Below the pieces are notes generated by a model, which ran no database searches, had not been told where the DNA came from, and was given only the letters and a program-made list of their open reading frames with translations. A DNA stretch of 64,000 nt from positions 51,633-115,632 of the forward strand of contig CAVIIX010000007.1 in the NCBI GenBank assembly GCA_963643225.1, written 5' to 3'. The stretch comes from UBA1258 sp963643225. Lineage in GTDB: Bacteria; Bacillota; Clostridia; Lachnospirales; Lachnospiraceae. Position numbers and translations under genes: made by a program. Shown here piece by piece: positions 1 to 9,094 of this stretch (position 1 is the first letter of the stretch; each line of letters starts with the position of its first letter).

Positions 1-398
1 TTTTTGATGCGATAACGTCTGATATAATCTGAATCACAGGATAATTTGTAAAAATAATCTGTAGCCTTAACCGGGTCTTCCTTATAAAGCTCTTTAAAGG
101 TATTAATAATCGTAGAAGGAAAGGGAATCAAACAGCCCATAACCTTTGTATCAAACAGGTCTCTTGAAACGGTTCCGTTATCATCGATTAACCTGTTATC
201 ATAGGCATAGTCAAGCATACTCTTTAAGATTTCTTCAAGGTCTGTTACCTTTACTTCACCTGTTTCGCCTTCATAGGCTTCATCCGCCTTAAAAAGCATA
301 AGCAGACGGTTTGTTACATAGATTTTATCTTCTTTTGCAACCAAGCCCGTCACTTCCCCGTATTTAACCAAACGTGCAATTAATTCTTCTATACTCAC
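1..398 (-). CDS. galT: Galactose-1-phosphate uridylyltransferase, class II (N-terminal part)
   Basis: This is the N-terminal 132 codons or so of a UDP-glucose:hexose-1-phosphate uridylyltransferase, cut by the window edge. It would exchange UMP between UDP-glucose and galactose-1-phosphate in the Leloir pathway. The reading starts at GTG, one base after the galK stop, with AAGGAGA placed inside the end of galK, so the two are translationally coupled. The translation carries segments typical of the Bacillus-type (GalT2) family, such as FYKLSCDSDYIRRYRIK near the cut edge, and does not resemble the E. coli-type enzyme. Catalytic residues lie outside the window. Family assignment is from memory of the sequence type. 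Confidence 0.85.
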   Translation of the reverse strand, partial: MSIEELIARLVKYGEVTGLVAKEDKIYVTNRLLMLFKADEAYEGETGEVKVTDLEEILKSMLDYAYDNRLIDDNGTVSRDLFDTKVMGCLIPFPSTIINTFKELYKEDPVKATDYFYKLSCDSDYIRRYRIK

Positions 399-399
399 T

Positions 400-1563
400 T
401 TAAATCTCCTTAGGACCATCACCGATTTCTACTACATAAAATTCTGGTGTCTTTCCTACTTTTTCCATATAAACCTTTGAAAGTGTTTCTTTAAAGGTAT
501 CAATCGCTTCATCCTTTACAATAGATACGGTACAGCCGCCAAAGCCGCCGCCTGTAATACGGGAGCCGATTACACCGGGAATTGTCCATGCGGTTTCTGC
601 AAGGATATCGCATTCCTCGCAGCTTGTCTCGTAATCGTCGCGAAGCGATACATGGGAAGCCTTCATCAATTCGCCAAAGGTTTTTAAATCATTGTTCTTT
701 AATGCTTTAACTGCCTTAATTGTACGCTGGTTTTCGTATACAGCATGCCTGCCTCGCTTAAGAGCAACAGGATCCTTGATGGCATCTTTATACTGTTCAA
801 ACTGTTCTTGTGTTAAATCACCTAAAGACTTACAGTCCACAACTGTCTGCAAAGCCTTAAGTGCCTGTGCACTTTCGTTTCTTCTATCGTTGTAGGCACT
901 TGTCACAAGGCTGTGCTTTACAAGTGAATTGGTAACAACTATTTTAGCGTCGTTTAATTTAATAGGCGCATACTCATATTCAAGAGTATTGCAGTCAAGG
1001 AAGATTGCATTGTCTGCCTTGCCGTTTGCTGAAGCAAACTGATCCATGATACCACAGTTACAGCCGTTAAAATTGTTTTCTGAATACTGGCCGATTAAAG
1101 CAAGCTCCGTATTGGTTACATCAAAGTTAAAGCTGTCTTTTAATATATAGCCCGTTAATACTTCCAAAGAAGCTGAAGAAGAAAGACCTGAACCCGCAGG
1201 AATGTTTCCGTAAATCAAAATGTCAAAACCGCTTGGAATTTTCATCCCTCTGCCTTCAAAGGCCCACATAACACCCTTTGGATAATTGGTCCAGTCAGCC
1301 TCCTTACAAGGCTTTAAGTCATCAAGTGAACTTTTAATTACACCTAAGTGTTCAAAATTCATTGAATAAAAATTTAAGTTTCTGTCGTCTCTTACTCTGA
1401 CGCATGCGTATGTGCCGATTGTAAGTGCACAGGGAAAAACATGTCCTCCGTTGTAGTCAGTGTGCTCACCTATTAAGTTCACTCTACCCGGAGCGAAGTA
1501 CACTTTCACGCCATTTGCATCGCCGTAGACTTTAGCAAATTCTTTTGTGATGATATCCTTCAT
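400..1563 (-). CDS. galK: Galactokinase
   Basis: Galactokinase (387 aa, normal length) phosphorylates galactose at C1 with ATP in the cytoplasm. The galactokinase signature GRVNLIGEHTDY is at residues 26-37, the GHMP-kinase ATP loop PAGSGLSSSAS at about 122-132, and the third GHMP motif GGGFGG at about 338-343. An in-frame ATG lies ten codons upstream at 1593, but GGAGG sits five bases before the ATG at 1563, so that start is chosen. galT follows after one base. A sigma-A-like promoter lies at 1644-1671 and a palindrome at 1606-1622 between promoter and gene may be its operator. Confidence 0.97.
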   Translation of the reverse strand: MKDIITKEFAKVYGDANGVKVYFAPGRVNLIGEHTDYNGGHVFPCALTIGTYACVRVRDDRNLNFYSMNFEHLGVIKSSLDDLKPCKEADWTNYPKGVMWAFEGRGMKIPSGFDILIYGNIPAGSGLSSSASLEVLTGYILKDSFNFDVTNTELALIGQYSENNFNGCNCGIMDQFASANGKADNAIFLDCNTLEYEYAPIKLNDAKIVVTNSLVKHSLVTSAYNDRRNESAQALKALQTVVDCKSLGDLTQEQFEQYKDAIKDPVALKRGRHAVYENQRTIKAVKALKNNDLKTFGELMKASHVSLRDDYETSCEECDILAETAWTIPGVIGSRITGGGFGGCTVSIVKDEAIDTFKETLSKVYMEKVGKTPEFYVVEIGDGPKEI

Positions 1564-1605
1564 GATAACCTCCATTGTTCGATTGTTGTGCATAGCACAT
1601 TAACA

Positions 1606-1622
1606 TTACATCACTAATGTAA
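1606..1622 (-). promoter_or_regulatory. Palindrome downstream of galK promoter, candidate operator
   Basis: The sequence TTACAT-N5-ATGTAA is a perfect interrupted palindrome. It lies about 15-31 bases after the predicted galK transcription start, where a bound repressor would block elongation. The regulator is not identified; that it is an operator is inference. Confidence 0.45.
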
Positions 1623-1643
1623 GTAATTTCGAAGCTTTTTTAA

Positions 1644-1671
1644 AGAATAAATTGTTAATTGGGACTGTCAA
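1644..1671 (-). promoter_or_regulatory. Sigma-A-like promoter of galK-galT
   Basis: Read on the minus strand, a consensus -35 TTGACA (1666-1671) is separated by 16 bases from -10 TATTCT (1644-1649). The start of transcription would be near 1637, giving a 5' leader of about 75 bases. Confidence 0.6.
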
Positions 1672-1733
1672 AATGTTATATATAGTATGCTCGTTTTTCA
1701 ACCCCTGCAGGATGTGTAATTACTTATAGCTTT

Positions 1734-1765
1734 GAGCACCCACTGCCTTTAAGCAGTGGGTGCTC
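1734..1765. repeat. Hairpin repeat, possible terminator of the DUF624-araC operon
   Basis: A perfect 13-bp stem (gagcacccactgc / gcagtgggtgctc) with a 6-base loop lies downstream of the AraC gene. It lacks a clear T run on the minus strand. A close relative lies at 61024-61059, sharing gagcacccactgcct, so this is a dispersed hairpin that may act as a transcription end. Confidence 0.6.
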
Positions 1766-1774
1766 TAAAACTTT

Positions 1775-1812
1775 TGTCACTAATATTCGCAAGCAGCTTC
1801 GCTACTTGCTCT
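1775..1812. repeat. Dispersed intergenic repeat, family A, copy 1
   Basis: The segment contains tattcgcaagcagcttcgct and resembles the better-conserved copies at 35228-35258 and 63322-63352. It folds as a short hairpin (GCAAG-CAG / CT-A-CTTGC). It sits between the hairpin at 1734-1765 and the end of the AraC gene. Confidence 0.5.
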
Positions 1813-1826
1813 TATAAAAAAATCTT

Positions 1827-2720
1827 TTATATAATGCCTTTTTGTATAAAATCCTCCAGTTGTTTAAGTTGTTCTTTACTTGATTGGGCGCCTCCAGTAC
1901 GCATTTCTTTTCTGTAAGTAGAGGGCGACATGCCCATTTTCTTTTTAAATGCCTTAGTAAATACAAGTGCATCTGAATATCCCGAAGATAAGGCTATACT
2001 CTCTATCGGATAATCCGTAGCGTGTAAAAGCTCTAAGGATTTTGTGATGCGGTACATAGTCAGAAATTCCTGAGGCGAAATATGCAGATATTCTTCAAAC
2101 AGTGAATACAAATAGCTTCTGTTAATACACACATAGTCCGCAATATCCGTCACCTTAATGGGGTTACAGTAATTCATACGCACAAATTCAACGGCCTTTT
2201 CAACATGGTTGTTGGCCTTATCCTCTTCTTCGCTGATATCTGCATCCGTACGGGTTGCTATCAGGGAAAGAAAAATCGACAGATACCCGTTTCGTCTTAA
2301 ATTATCTGAAAAGGAATAAGTATTAAACTCCATCATATCTGTAACCGCCTGGTATATTTCTTTTGACTTATCGCAAAAGAAAACCGGGTGGCTCACGGAA
2401 AGCCCCAATTCTTCCACAACGTTTTTGGCTTCATTTCCAGTAAAGCCTACCCACACGTAGGTCCATGGATTATGCTCATCTGCCTGGTAAAAGGCAAGCT
2501 CGTCAGGAGTAATTAAAAAGCCGTAGCCTGCCTCTAAATGGTATTCCTTTTCCCCATAGGAAAAGATGCCCTTTCCGCTTAATATGTAGTGAATTAAGTA
2601 AAAGGGCTTAACAGCAGGCCCGAAGCTGTGCAAGGGTTCTGTCTTTGAACAGCCGCAGGACGTATTATAGAGGCTTCCACACTGAGAAGCCGCAAATTCA
2701 AGTTTATAGGCTTTTTCCAT
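1827..2720 (-). CDS. AraC-family transcriptional regulator
   Basis: A 297-aa AraC/XylS-type regulator. The N-terminal half (about 20-160) looks like an AraC ligand-binding cupin, and the C-terminal 100 residues carry the two helix-turn-helix units, including the family-typical stretch SGYSDALVFTKAFKKKMGMS followed by PSTYRK. It is the last gene of a minus-strand run that begins with the DUF624 protein and GH13 enzyme, and starts 7 bases after a sensor kinase stop. Regulation of the same sugar-utilisation operon is the natural inference; the effector cannot be told from sequence. Confidence 0.9.
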   Translation of the reverse strand: MEKAYKLEFAASQCGSLYNTSCGCSKTEPLHSFGPAVKPFYLIHYILSGKGIFSYGEKEYHLEAGYGFLITPDELAFYQADEHNPWTYVWVGFTGNEAKNVVEELGLSVSHPVFFCDKSKEIYQAVTDMMEFNTYSFSDNLRRNGYLSIFLSLIATRTDADISEEEDKANNHVEKAVEFVRMNYCNPIKVTDIADYVCINRSYLYSLFEEYLHISPQEFLTMYRITKSLELLHATDYPIESIALSSGYSDALVFTKAFKKKMGMSPSTYRKEMRTGGAQSSKEQLKQLEDFIQKGII

Positions 2721-2727
2721 TTAGCTC

Positions 2728-4878
2728 CTAGATATTGGCAAGCATTTCGACGGCACCTTCTCTTGTAGCGTCGTAATCAATATCCTCTATGCTGTCTTTC
2801 ATTTTAACATAAACAGTCTCTAATCTGTCACTATATTGATAGGTTCCAAGATCAAAAATGATTTTTTTTGACCTTTCATAGTCAAAGTCATCGGCTGCAT
2901 AGAATAATTTTCTTAAAGCCTCCCTTACCTTTTCTCTCTCTATAGGAATGCGCTTAACGTGCACTTTTTCTTCACTTGCAAAGGGCTTTAAGTCTTCCAT
3001 TATAAAATCAATCTCTTCGTTAAGAGATTCCATCTTCATCCTAATGGCGTCAAGGTCACGCTTGTGGCCTAAGCGTTCAATTTCTAGTGCCTTATCACTT
3101 AGCAAAACTGCACCCACGGTTTTTGCAACGGTTTTAAGAGAATGCACCTCGATTGTAAAGCGACTCACATCATCCGCCTCTATTAATCTGTTTAACAGAA
3201 GTTTCTTTTCCTGAATGGAAACAGCAAAATCCTTAACAATTGCATGATACATCTTGGCATTTCCATTTGTATAGGATAGGCCTGCCGAAACATCAATCCT
3301 TTTAAAGCCCGTAAACCTGCTGTCCTCACTTCCGTCTGTAGAGACTTCCAATACACCAATGCTCTGTTTTTCTTTAGCTATCCAGGTTTTTAACGAAGCC
3401 TCAAGCTCGGTTATTTCAACTGGCTTAGCAACAAATGCATTCATGCCTGCATCTGTAAACATCTTATCAACACCTTCTATGGCATTGGCAGAAAGAGCGA
3501 TAATAGGAAGACTCTTATAATATGGGTCGTCCATTGCCCTGATTATTTTGGTGGCTTCCACACCGTCCATTTCCGGCATCATGTGATCCATATATACAAT
3601 GTCATATTTTGTCTTCTGAATAAGGCGTAGTGCTTCTTCGGCAGAAGAAGCTGTGTCAACAGAAAGACCATAGGGCTTTAAAAGTCCCTCCGTCACCTTA
3701 AGGTTAATGCCATTATCATCTACCACTAAGGCTCTTGCACCGATACATAAAAAAGTTTCACGACTTCTTGATTTATCCGCATATCTCTTTATTCCTTCTC
3801 CGTTTAAAACAGGCACAATTTCTTTGTACCACACCGGCCTTCTTACAAAAACCGTGTCTTTATCTCCAACTGTCTGTTTTGCCGATTCTATAAAGTCAAC
3901 AAAGGTAATGCCTAAGCTTCTTACCTCCGCTACATCCTTAATCTGTAAATATTTATTGTGCTCAATGAACAAATGCGTAAATTTCTGTCTTTCATGCTCC
4001 ACAAACACTTCGCCTATATTCGTAAGACTCATGCAGGGCACCTTTAACCGTTCAAGAAGAGAAATCACAAGCTTTTCTTCGGTTTTATTCGGTAAAAATA
4101 TTGCAACCTTTTTACGATAGCAATCTGTCACACTCGCTACCTTTTCGTCATTTATAATGGGCAGGGTTAATGCAAAAGAAAATGCCGAACCCTCACCTTC
4201 CTTTGACTCAACCGTAAGACTTGCACCCATGAGCTCAACAAGGGCCTTTGCTATTGTAAGCCCGATGCCAAGGCCCCCTGCTTCTCTTGAAGTAGAGCCG
4301 TTAGCCTGTTCGTAGGGCATAAAAATCTTATTCATTTCTTCATCGCTCATGCCTTTACCGGTATCTTCTACTGTAAAGATAACCTTACAGCTATCTGTCT
4401 TAGGCTCTGCCTTTATTGAAAATCTTATAAAGCCGTCCTTTGTAAATTTATCCGCATTTGATATAAGGTGTACCAAAATCTGCTTAATTCTGACAGAATC
4501 TCCCTTTAAAATCGCAGGAAGATTAGGGTCGGCGTCCACAAGAAAATGCACGTTTTTTTCGCCAATATTGATTTTTGCAATTGCAGAAACCTCTGATATA
4601 AGAGTCGTAGCCTCAAAAGGCTCTTCGTTTAATTTAAAATCGCCTATAAGCATACTCTCATAGTCAAGGATGTTGTTGATGGTCATAAGCAGGTTTTTGG
4701 TGGCAGTCTCCATTGAAAGAAGATATTCTCTTTCTTCAGGGTCCTTTACCTGTTTTAACAATAAATCCGCAAGACCTACTATGGCATTCATTGGAGTACG
4801 GATTTCGTGACTCATGTTTGCCATATACATTTTTCTGTTATCCTTACTTAAATCAATACCGTTAGCTTTTTTCTTCAT
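2728..4878 (-). CDS. Hybrid histidine kinase with receiver and Hpt domains, no sensor domain
   Basis: A 716-aa soluble hybrid kinase. The HisKA phospho-acceptor histidine is H24 in NMSHEIRTPM, followed by the HATPase boxes (N141, DTGKGM at 172-177, GLGIGL at 202-207), a degenerate region at about 250-370, a receiver domain with phospho-acceptor D431 (YMDHMMPEMDG) and K485, and a C-terminal Hpt domain with H579 in HSLKTVAKTVGA. There are no membrane segments and only about 20 residues before HisKA, so it has no sensory input of its own. It lies 23 bases after the membrane hybrid kinase 4902-7130, making a shared phosphorelay likely. AraC follows after 7 bases. Confidence 0.9.
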   Translation of the reverse strand: MKKKANGIDLSKDNRKMYMANMSHEIRTPMNAIVGLADLLLKQVKDPEEREYLLSMETATKNLLMTINNILDYESMLIGDFKLNEEPFEATTLISEVSAIAKINIGEKNVHFLVDADPNLPAILKGDSVRIKQILVHLISNADKFTKDGFIRFSIKAEPKTDSCKVIFTVEDTGKGMSDEEMNKIFMPYEQANGSTSREAGGLGIGLTIAKALVELMGASLTVESKEGEGSAFSFALTLPIINDEKVASVTDCYRKKVAIFLPNKTEEKLVISLLERLKVPCMSLTNIGEVFVEHERQKFTHLFIEHNKYLQIKDVAEVRSLGITFVDFIESAKQTVGDKDTVFVRRPVWYKEIVPVLNGEGIKRYADKSRSRETFLCIGARALVVDDNGINLKVTEGLLKPYGLSVDTASSAEEALRLIQKTKYDIVYMDHMMPEMDGVEATKIIRAMDDPYYKSLPIIALSANAIEGVDKMFTDAGMNAFVAKPVEITELEASLKTWIAKEKQSIGVLEVSTDGSEDSRFTGFKRIDVSAGLSYTNGNAKMYHAIVKDFAVSIQEKKLLLNRLIEADDVSRFTIEVHSLKTVAKTVGAVLLSDKALEIERLGHKRDLDAIRMKMESLNEEIDFIMEDLKPFASEEKVHVKRIPIEREKVREALRKLFYAADDFDYERSKKIIFDLGTYQYSDRLETVYVKMKDSIEDIDYDATREGAVEMLANI

Positions 4879-4901
4879 GAAAAATACCTTTTAGCTTGAG
4901 T

Positions 4902-7130
4902 TTATTCGTTCTCCTGTTTTGGAGGTTCACACCTCATGCTGGCAGGAAGCCACTTTACAAGAGTATCCTTTAAATCATTTACATTAACGGGTTTAAACAG
5001 TGCCGCATTCATGCCGGCTTCAAAATATTCCTTTTTTGCGCCTTTAACCGCATTGGCAGTAAGAGCCACAATTGGAACACTTCCGGAATTTCCTTTATGC
5101 AATGCTCTTATTCTCTTTACGGTTTCAACACCATCCATATCCGGCATCATGTGATCCATGAAAATTAAGTCAAACTGTGCCCCACTGTCAAGCTCATCTA
5201 AAATTTCATAGCCGCTTAGCATGGTGGATGCATTAATACCAAATTTCTTAAGTATCGCACCCGTCACCTTTAAATTGACCTTATTGTCATCGACAATTGC
5301 TACCTTTACCTTATCCTGGAAATAAACTGTGTCTTCAGCTTCCTTGACGGTAACTGTCTTTAAGGGAGTTACGCCGTCTATAAGAGTAAGGATATTGAAA
5401 GGACTTCTTGCAAACTGTACATCCTTACAGTCTTCTGGAATGCGCATTGCAAGATCCACCATGGCAATTTTATTAACACAGGAAATATCACTTACGTCGA
5501 TTGCCTCTACCATACTTCCATACTGTTCGTAATTGTAAATTACACAGAAAGGCATTCCAGGGAATTTTTCAAAGGCATCCTTTGTATATACATCCTCAAT
5601 CGTATAGGAAGCATTGATGCTCTTTAAGGTGCGCTCCATACTCTTTCTTACGTAAGGATTTCTCTCAAGTATAACGTATACAAATTGTGTAAGTTTTTCA
5701 ATCGTTGATTCAGAAAAGCTTTCTATAGCCGTCTGTTCAACTGTCGCAACAAAGGTAGAGCCTGCTCCGAGTGTTGAATCAACGGTTACTGAACCGTTCA
5801 TTAATTCACAGCAGGACTTAACGAGTGCAAGTCCTAAGCCGATACCTTCACGCTTTCTGTTTTTAGCCATGTCAAGCTGTTCAAATTGGGCAAAAATTTT
5901 TCCCTTGTCGCTTTCCGCTATTCCGATACCTGTATCCTTAACTGTTATAATTAAATCTATTTTTTTATCTTCTTTTTCTTTTGCAGTAATGCTTAAGGAA
6001 ATTTCACCTGACTCTGTAAATTTAATGGCATTGCTTACTAAATTTACTACAATCTGTTTAAGCTTTGTAACGTCTCCGTGCATAATCTCTGGCACGGCTG
6101 GATCCAAATAAAAGTTTGTCACAACCCTTGATGTGTCTGCCTGACACAAAACCAATCCTCCGATTTCACGGGAAAAAGCGTTTATGTGATAATCGGTTTC
6201 AGACAGCGTCATCTGACCTGCATCCACCTTTGAAAAATCAAGAATTTCAGTAATTAAGGACATAAGGTTTTCGCTTGCATGCTGGATGGTTGCAACATAA
6301 TCTCTTGCGTCCGTCTTTAATTCAAAGGATTCAAGAAGATAGGTCATACCGCAGATAGCGTTCATAGGTGTACGTATTTCATGAGACATGTTGGCAAGGA
6401 AGTTTGATTTTGCCTCGTTTGCTTCCTCGGCTGCCTTCTTTGATTTTTCTGCGTCCTCTAAGGCTTCCTTAAGTAACGTAGGATTCTGTAGGGACATATA
6501 CATTGTAAAAATGGTGATGCTTGCTGCAAAGCATATGACTAAATCCATAGGGAACCAGAACTGAATGGCAGCTGATAAAATACTTACGATTGTATAGAAT
6601 AATACGGCAAGCTTTGGTAAAAAGCCTGTCTTTGTTTCATTTTTAAAGGTTAAAATAAGGCATAAAATCATGTAAAAAGCCGTGACTCCAAAGCTCCAAA
6701 TATAAAAGCCAGTACGTCCGTAGCCGTTTTCATCATATCTGTATGCCCACTGAGTTAACGGAGAGGTTATATTTACAAATTGAATGATGGCCCCAGGGAT
6801 TAAAATAGGCCATACCTTCTTAAGCCTTTCCTTTGCCTTGTCGCCATACACAATTAAAGTCATGTATACAAAATAGAGAGGGGAAAGTAAATGCTGGCAC
6901 AATTGATAAGCAGACAATACAAGTCTGTTTACAATAATCATGTCAGGATACTTTGCAAGAAAAACGCCTGCGCTTAGAGCATCCATAACACAGCTCACAC
7001 AGTTGCTTATTAAAATCCAGCCGAATAAACGATTCTGAAAGCTCTTATATTTTGGCGTTACATAATAGAAAAATATCAGTACCGCCATCATTATTATGGA
7101 ACAGTAATCGTAGCTTAAATTATATGTCAT
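4902..7130 (-). CDS. Membrane-bound hybrid histidine kinase (multi-TM sensor, HisKA, HATPase, receiver)
   Basis: A 742-aa hybrid sensor kinase. About seven hydrophobic segments occupy residues 8-215, a short coiled coil follows (about 219-245), then HisKA with H250 in NMSHEIRTPMNA, HATPase boxes (NLVSNAIKFT, DTGIGI, EGIGLGLALV), a weakly conserved middle region and a C-terminal receiver (VDDNKVNLK, acceptor Asp in FMDHMMPDMDG). It has no Hpt domain; the neighbouring kinase at 2728-4878 does. The stimulus of the seven-helix sensor is unknown; position behind a maltodextrin hydrolase and before AraC suggests sugar or metabolic status, which is inference. Confidence 0.9.
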   Translation of the reverse strand: MTYNLSYDYCSIIMMAVLIFFYYVTPKYKSFQNRLFGWILISNCVSCVMDALSAGVFLAKYPDMIIVNRLVLSAYQLCQHLLSPLYFVYMTLIVYGDKAKERLKKVWPILIPGAIIQFVNITSPLTQWAYRYDENGYGRTGFYIWSFGVTAFYMILCLILTFKNETKTGFLPKLAVLFYTIVSILSAAIQFWFPMDLVICFAASITIFTMYMSLQNPTLLKEALEDAEKSKKAAEEANEAKSNFLANMSHEIRTPMNAICGMTYLLESFELKTDARDYVATIQHASENLMSLITEILDFSKVDAGQMTLSETDYHINAFSREIGGLVLCQADTSRVVTNFYLDPAVPEIMHGDVTKLKQIVVNLVSNAIKFTESGEISLSITAKEKEDKKIDLIITVKDTGIGIAESDKGKIFAQFEQLDMAKNRKREGIGLGLALVKSCCELMNGSVTVDSTLGAGSTFVATVEQTAIESFSESTIEKLTQFVYVILERNPYVRKSMERTLKSINASYTIEDVYTKDAFEKFPGMPFCVIYNYEQYGSMVEAIDVSDISCVNKIAMVDLAMRIPEDCKDVQFARSPFNILTLIDGVTPLKTVTVKEAEDTVYFQDKVKVAIVDDNKVNLKVTGAILKKFGINASTMLSGYEILDELDSGAQFDLIFMDHMMPDMDGVETVKRIRALHKGNSGSVPIVALTANAVKGAKKEYFEAGMNAALFKPVNVNDLKDTLVKWLPASMRCEPPKQENE

Positions 7131-7159
7131 ATGAATCCTCTTTTACATATGCACATGGA

Positions 7160-9094
7160 CTAAAGAAGCTTACTTAATTCCTTGTCGGTCTCACTCCATT
7201 CATCCATTACTAAAAGCAATTCCTCTTCTTTTGCATCTATCTCTTCCTGAATGGCTGTAAGCTTTGAATAATTGCTTGCGTATTCAGGCTTTGAAAGCTC
7301 TTCTTTTTTTTCCGATATTTCATCTTCAAGCAGGCTGATTTTTTCTTCAAGCTTTTCAATTTTTTTCTGAAGCCTCGAGCGTTCCTTGCCCGGATTATTG
7401 TAGACGTTTTGTTTCGGCGCCTTTATTTCTGTATTTTCTTTTGCTGTACCTGTTGACTTAAAGCTTAGATTTTCTTCAAGTCTTTCTTTTGCCCTCTTTT
7501 CTTCGTATTCCTCATAACCAAAGGCGTAGGTCTTAACATTGTCCCTGTCAAATTCCAGTACCCTTGTTGCCACATGCTTTACAAAATAACGGTCATGAGA
7601 TACGAAAATAACGCTTCCTTTAAAGTCTCTTAACATGCTTTCCAGGGTTTCTTTTCCCACAATATCCATGTGGTTGGTGGGTTCGTCCAGAATCAAAAAG
7701 TTCGGACCTGTCTTAAAAATCTTACAAAGAGCAAGGCGGACCCTTTCTCCTCCAGACAGCATGTTTACCTTCTTAAATACATCCTCGCCGCTAAAGAGAA
7801 ACGCTCCTAAATCGTTACGTATTTCAGTTTCGTTAAGACGCGGGAACTCATCCCAGTAATCCTCAAGTACAGATTTTTCGGAGGTATATTGTGCCATCTG
7901 CTGATCATAGTATCCCACGTCAACATTAACGCCGAATTTAAATTCGCCGCCCAAAGGCTCTAAAATGCCAGTAAGTGTCTTAAGAAAAGTGGATTTACCT
8001 ATACCATTGCCACCTATAATACCAATCTTCTCCCCCTTCTTCATATCTAAAGTAATAGTTTCAAGAGGAACGTCATAGCCGATTTTTAAATTTCCTGCAT
8101 ATAAAACATCCTTGCCCGTTTCCCTTAAAGGGGTAAAGGAAGCGTGGAAGGTTTTTGTATCGTATCTGTCGGGACAGTCTATTTTGTCCATGTGCTCAAT
8201 AGCCTTAAGCTTTGAGCGTGTCATTGCAACCTTAGTGGGCGTATTTTTAAATTTCTCAACTATCGTTTCAAGGCGCTCTATTTCCTTTTGCTGTGCCTCG
8301 TAGTCTTTCTTCTGCTTTTCGTAGGCTTCACGCTTTAATTCCATGAACTTTGTGTAGTTGCCGGGATAACGTTTTATTTTGCCGTATTCAATTTCATATA
8401 CCACATCCACAATATTATCTAAAAACATTCGGTCATGAGACACAACAACTACGGCCCTTGGATAGTCTTTTAAATAGTCTTCAAGCCATTCAACGGTTTC
8501 GATATCAAGGTGGTTGGTAGGCTCGTCCAAGAGAAGGATATCCGGCTTTTCCAAAAGTAATTTTACAAAGGCAATTTTTGTGCGCTGGCCACCTGAGAAT
8601 TCCGCCAGGGGCTTATGCTTATCTTCTTCCGTAAAGCCGAATTTTTTAAGGACTACCTCGTATTCTTTTTCATAATAATAACCCCCAATATAGTTAAACT
8701 GCTCCTGGAGGCGTGTGTATTTTTCAACAAGCTCAGGCGAATGGTCCGTTTCCATTTTTATTACCATTTCGTCTAAGCTGCGCTGCATTTTCTTTATGGG
8801 TTCAAAGACCTTTTTTACTTCCGTTTCTAAAGAAAGGGTATCATCAGGAAAGGTCATCTGCTTAAGATAACCTATCTGGGGATTGCCTGTCTTGGCAATA
8901 TAGATGTCTTCATCCGAATCACGCTTAACAAGATCAAGCTCGCCGTTTATGAGTTTCAAAAGTGTGGTCTTACCGCAGCCATTTCTTCCAACAATTGCAA
9001 TCTTTTCCCTGTTATTTCGGATTTCAAACTGAATATCCCTTATTATGGCTTCGGCGCCGTACATTACAGCGCCGTTATGAATCTGATATAACAT
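7160..9094 (-). CDS. ABC-F family ATP-binding protein
   Basis: A 644-aa soluble protein with two fused ABC ATPase domains and no membrane segment. The first Walker A is GRNGCGKT (36-43), the first signature SGGQRTKIA; the second half has GGNGIGKST and SGGERVRLA. Each site is followed by LLDEPTNHLD or its equivalent ILDEPTNHMD, diagnostic of ABC-F. The inter-domain linker is rich in charged residues and the last 80 residues form a coiled coil. ABC-F proteins bind the ribosome E site and act in translation rescue or antibiotic protection; which one cannot be decided here. Its ATG overlaps the GH13 stop codon by one base (TAATG). Confidence 0.93.
   Translation of the reverse strand: MLYQIHNGAVMYGAEAIIRDIQFEIRNNREKIAIVGRNGCGKTTLLKLINGELDLVKRDSDEDIYIAKTGNPQIGYLKQMTFPDDTLSLETEVKKVFEPIKKMQRSLDEMVIKMETDHSPELVEKYTRLQEQFNYIGGYYYEKEYEVVLKKFGFTEEDKHKPLAEFSGGQRTKIAFVKLLLEKPDILLLDEPTNHLDIETVEWLEDYLKDYPRAVVVVSHDRMFLDNIVDVVYEIEYGKIKRYPGNYTKFMELKREAYEKQKKDYEAQQKEIERLETIVEKFKNTPTKVAMTRSKLKAIEHMDKIDCPDRYDTKTFHASFTPLRETGKDVLYAGNLKIGYDVPLETITLDMKKGEKIGIIGGNGIGKSTFLKTLTGILEPLGGEFKFGVNVDVGYYDQQMAQYTSEKSVLEDYWDEFPRLNETEIRNDLGAFLFSGEDVFKKVNMLSGGERVRLALCKIFKTGPNFLILDEPTNHMDIVGKETLESMLRDFKGSVIFVSHDRYFVKHVATRVLEFDRDNVKTYAFGYEEYEEKRAKERLEENLSFKSTGTAKENTEIKAPKQNVYNNPGKERSRLQKKIEKLEEKISLLEDEISEKKEELSKPEYASNYSKLTAIQEEIDAKEEELLLVMDEWSETDKELSKLL

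Noticed and set aside
1564..1826. Small RNA or riboswitch ahead of galK
   Set aside because: Apart from promoter, palindrome and a hairpin repeat, no known riboswitch core was seen.
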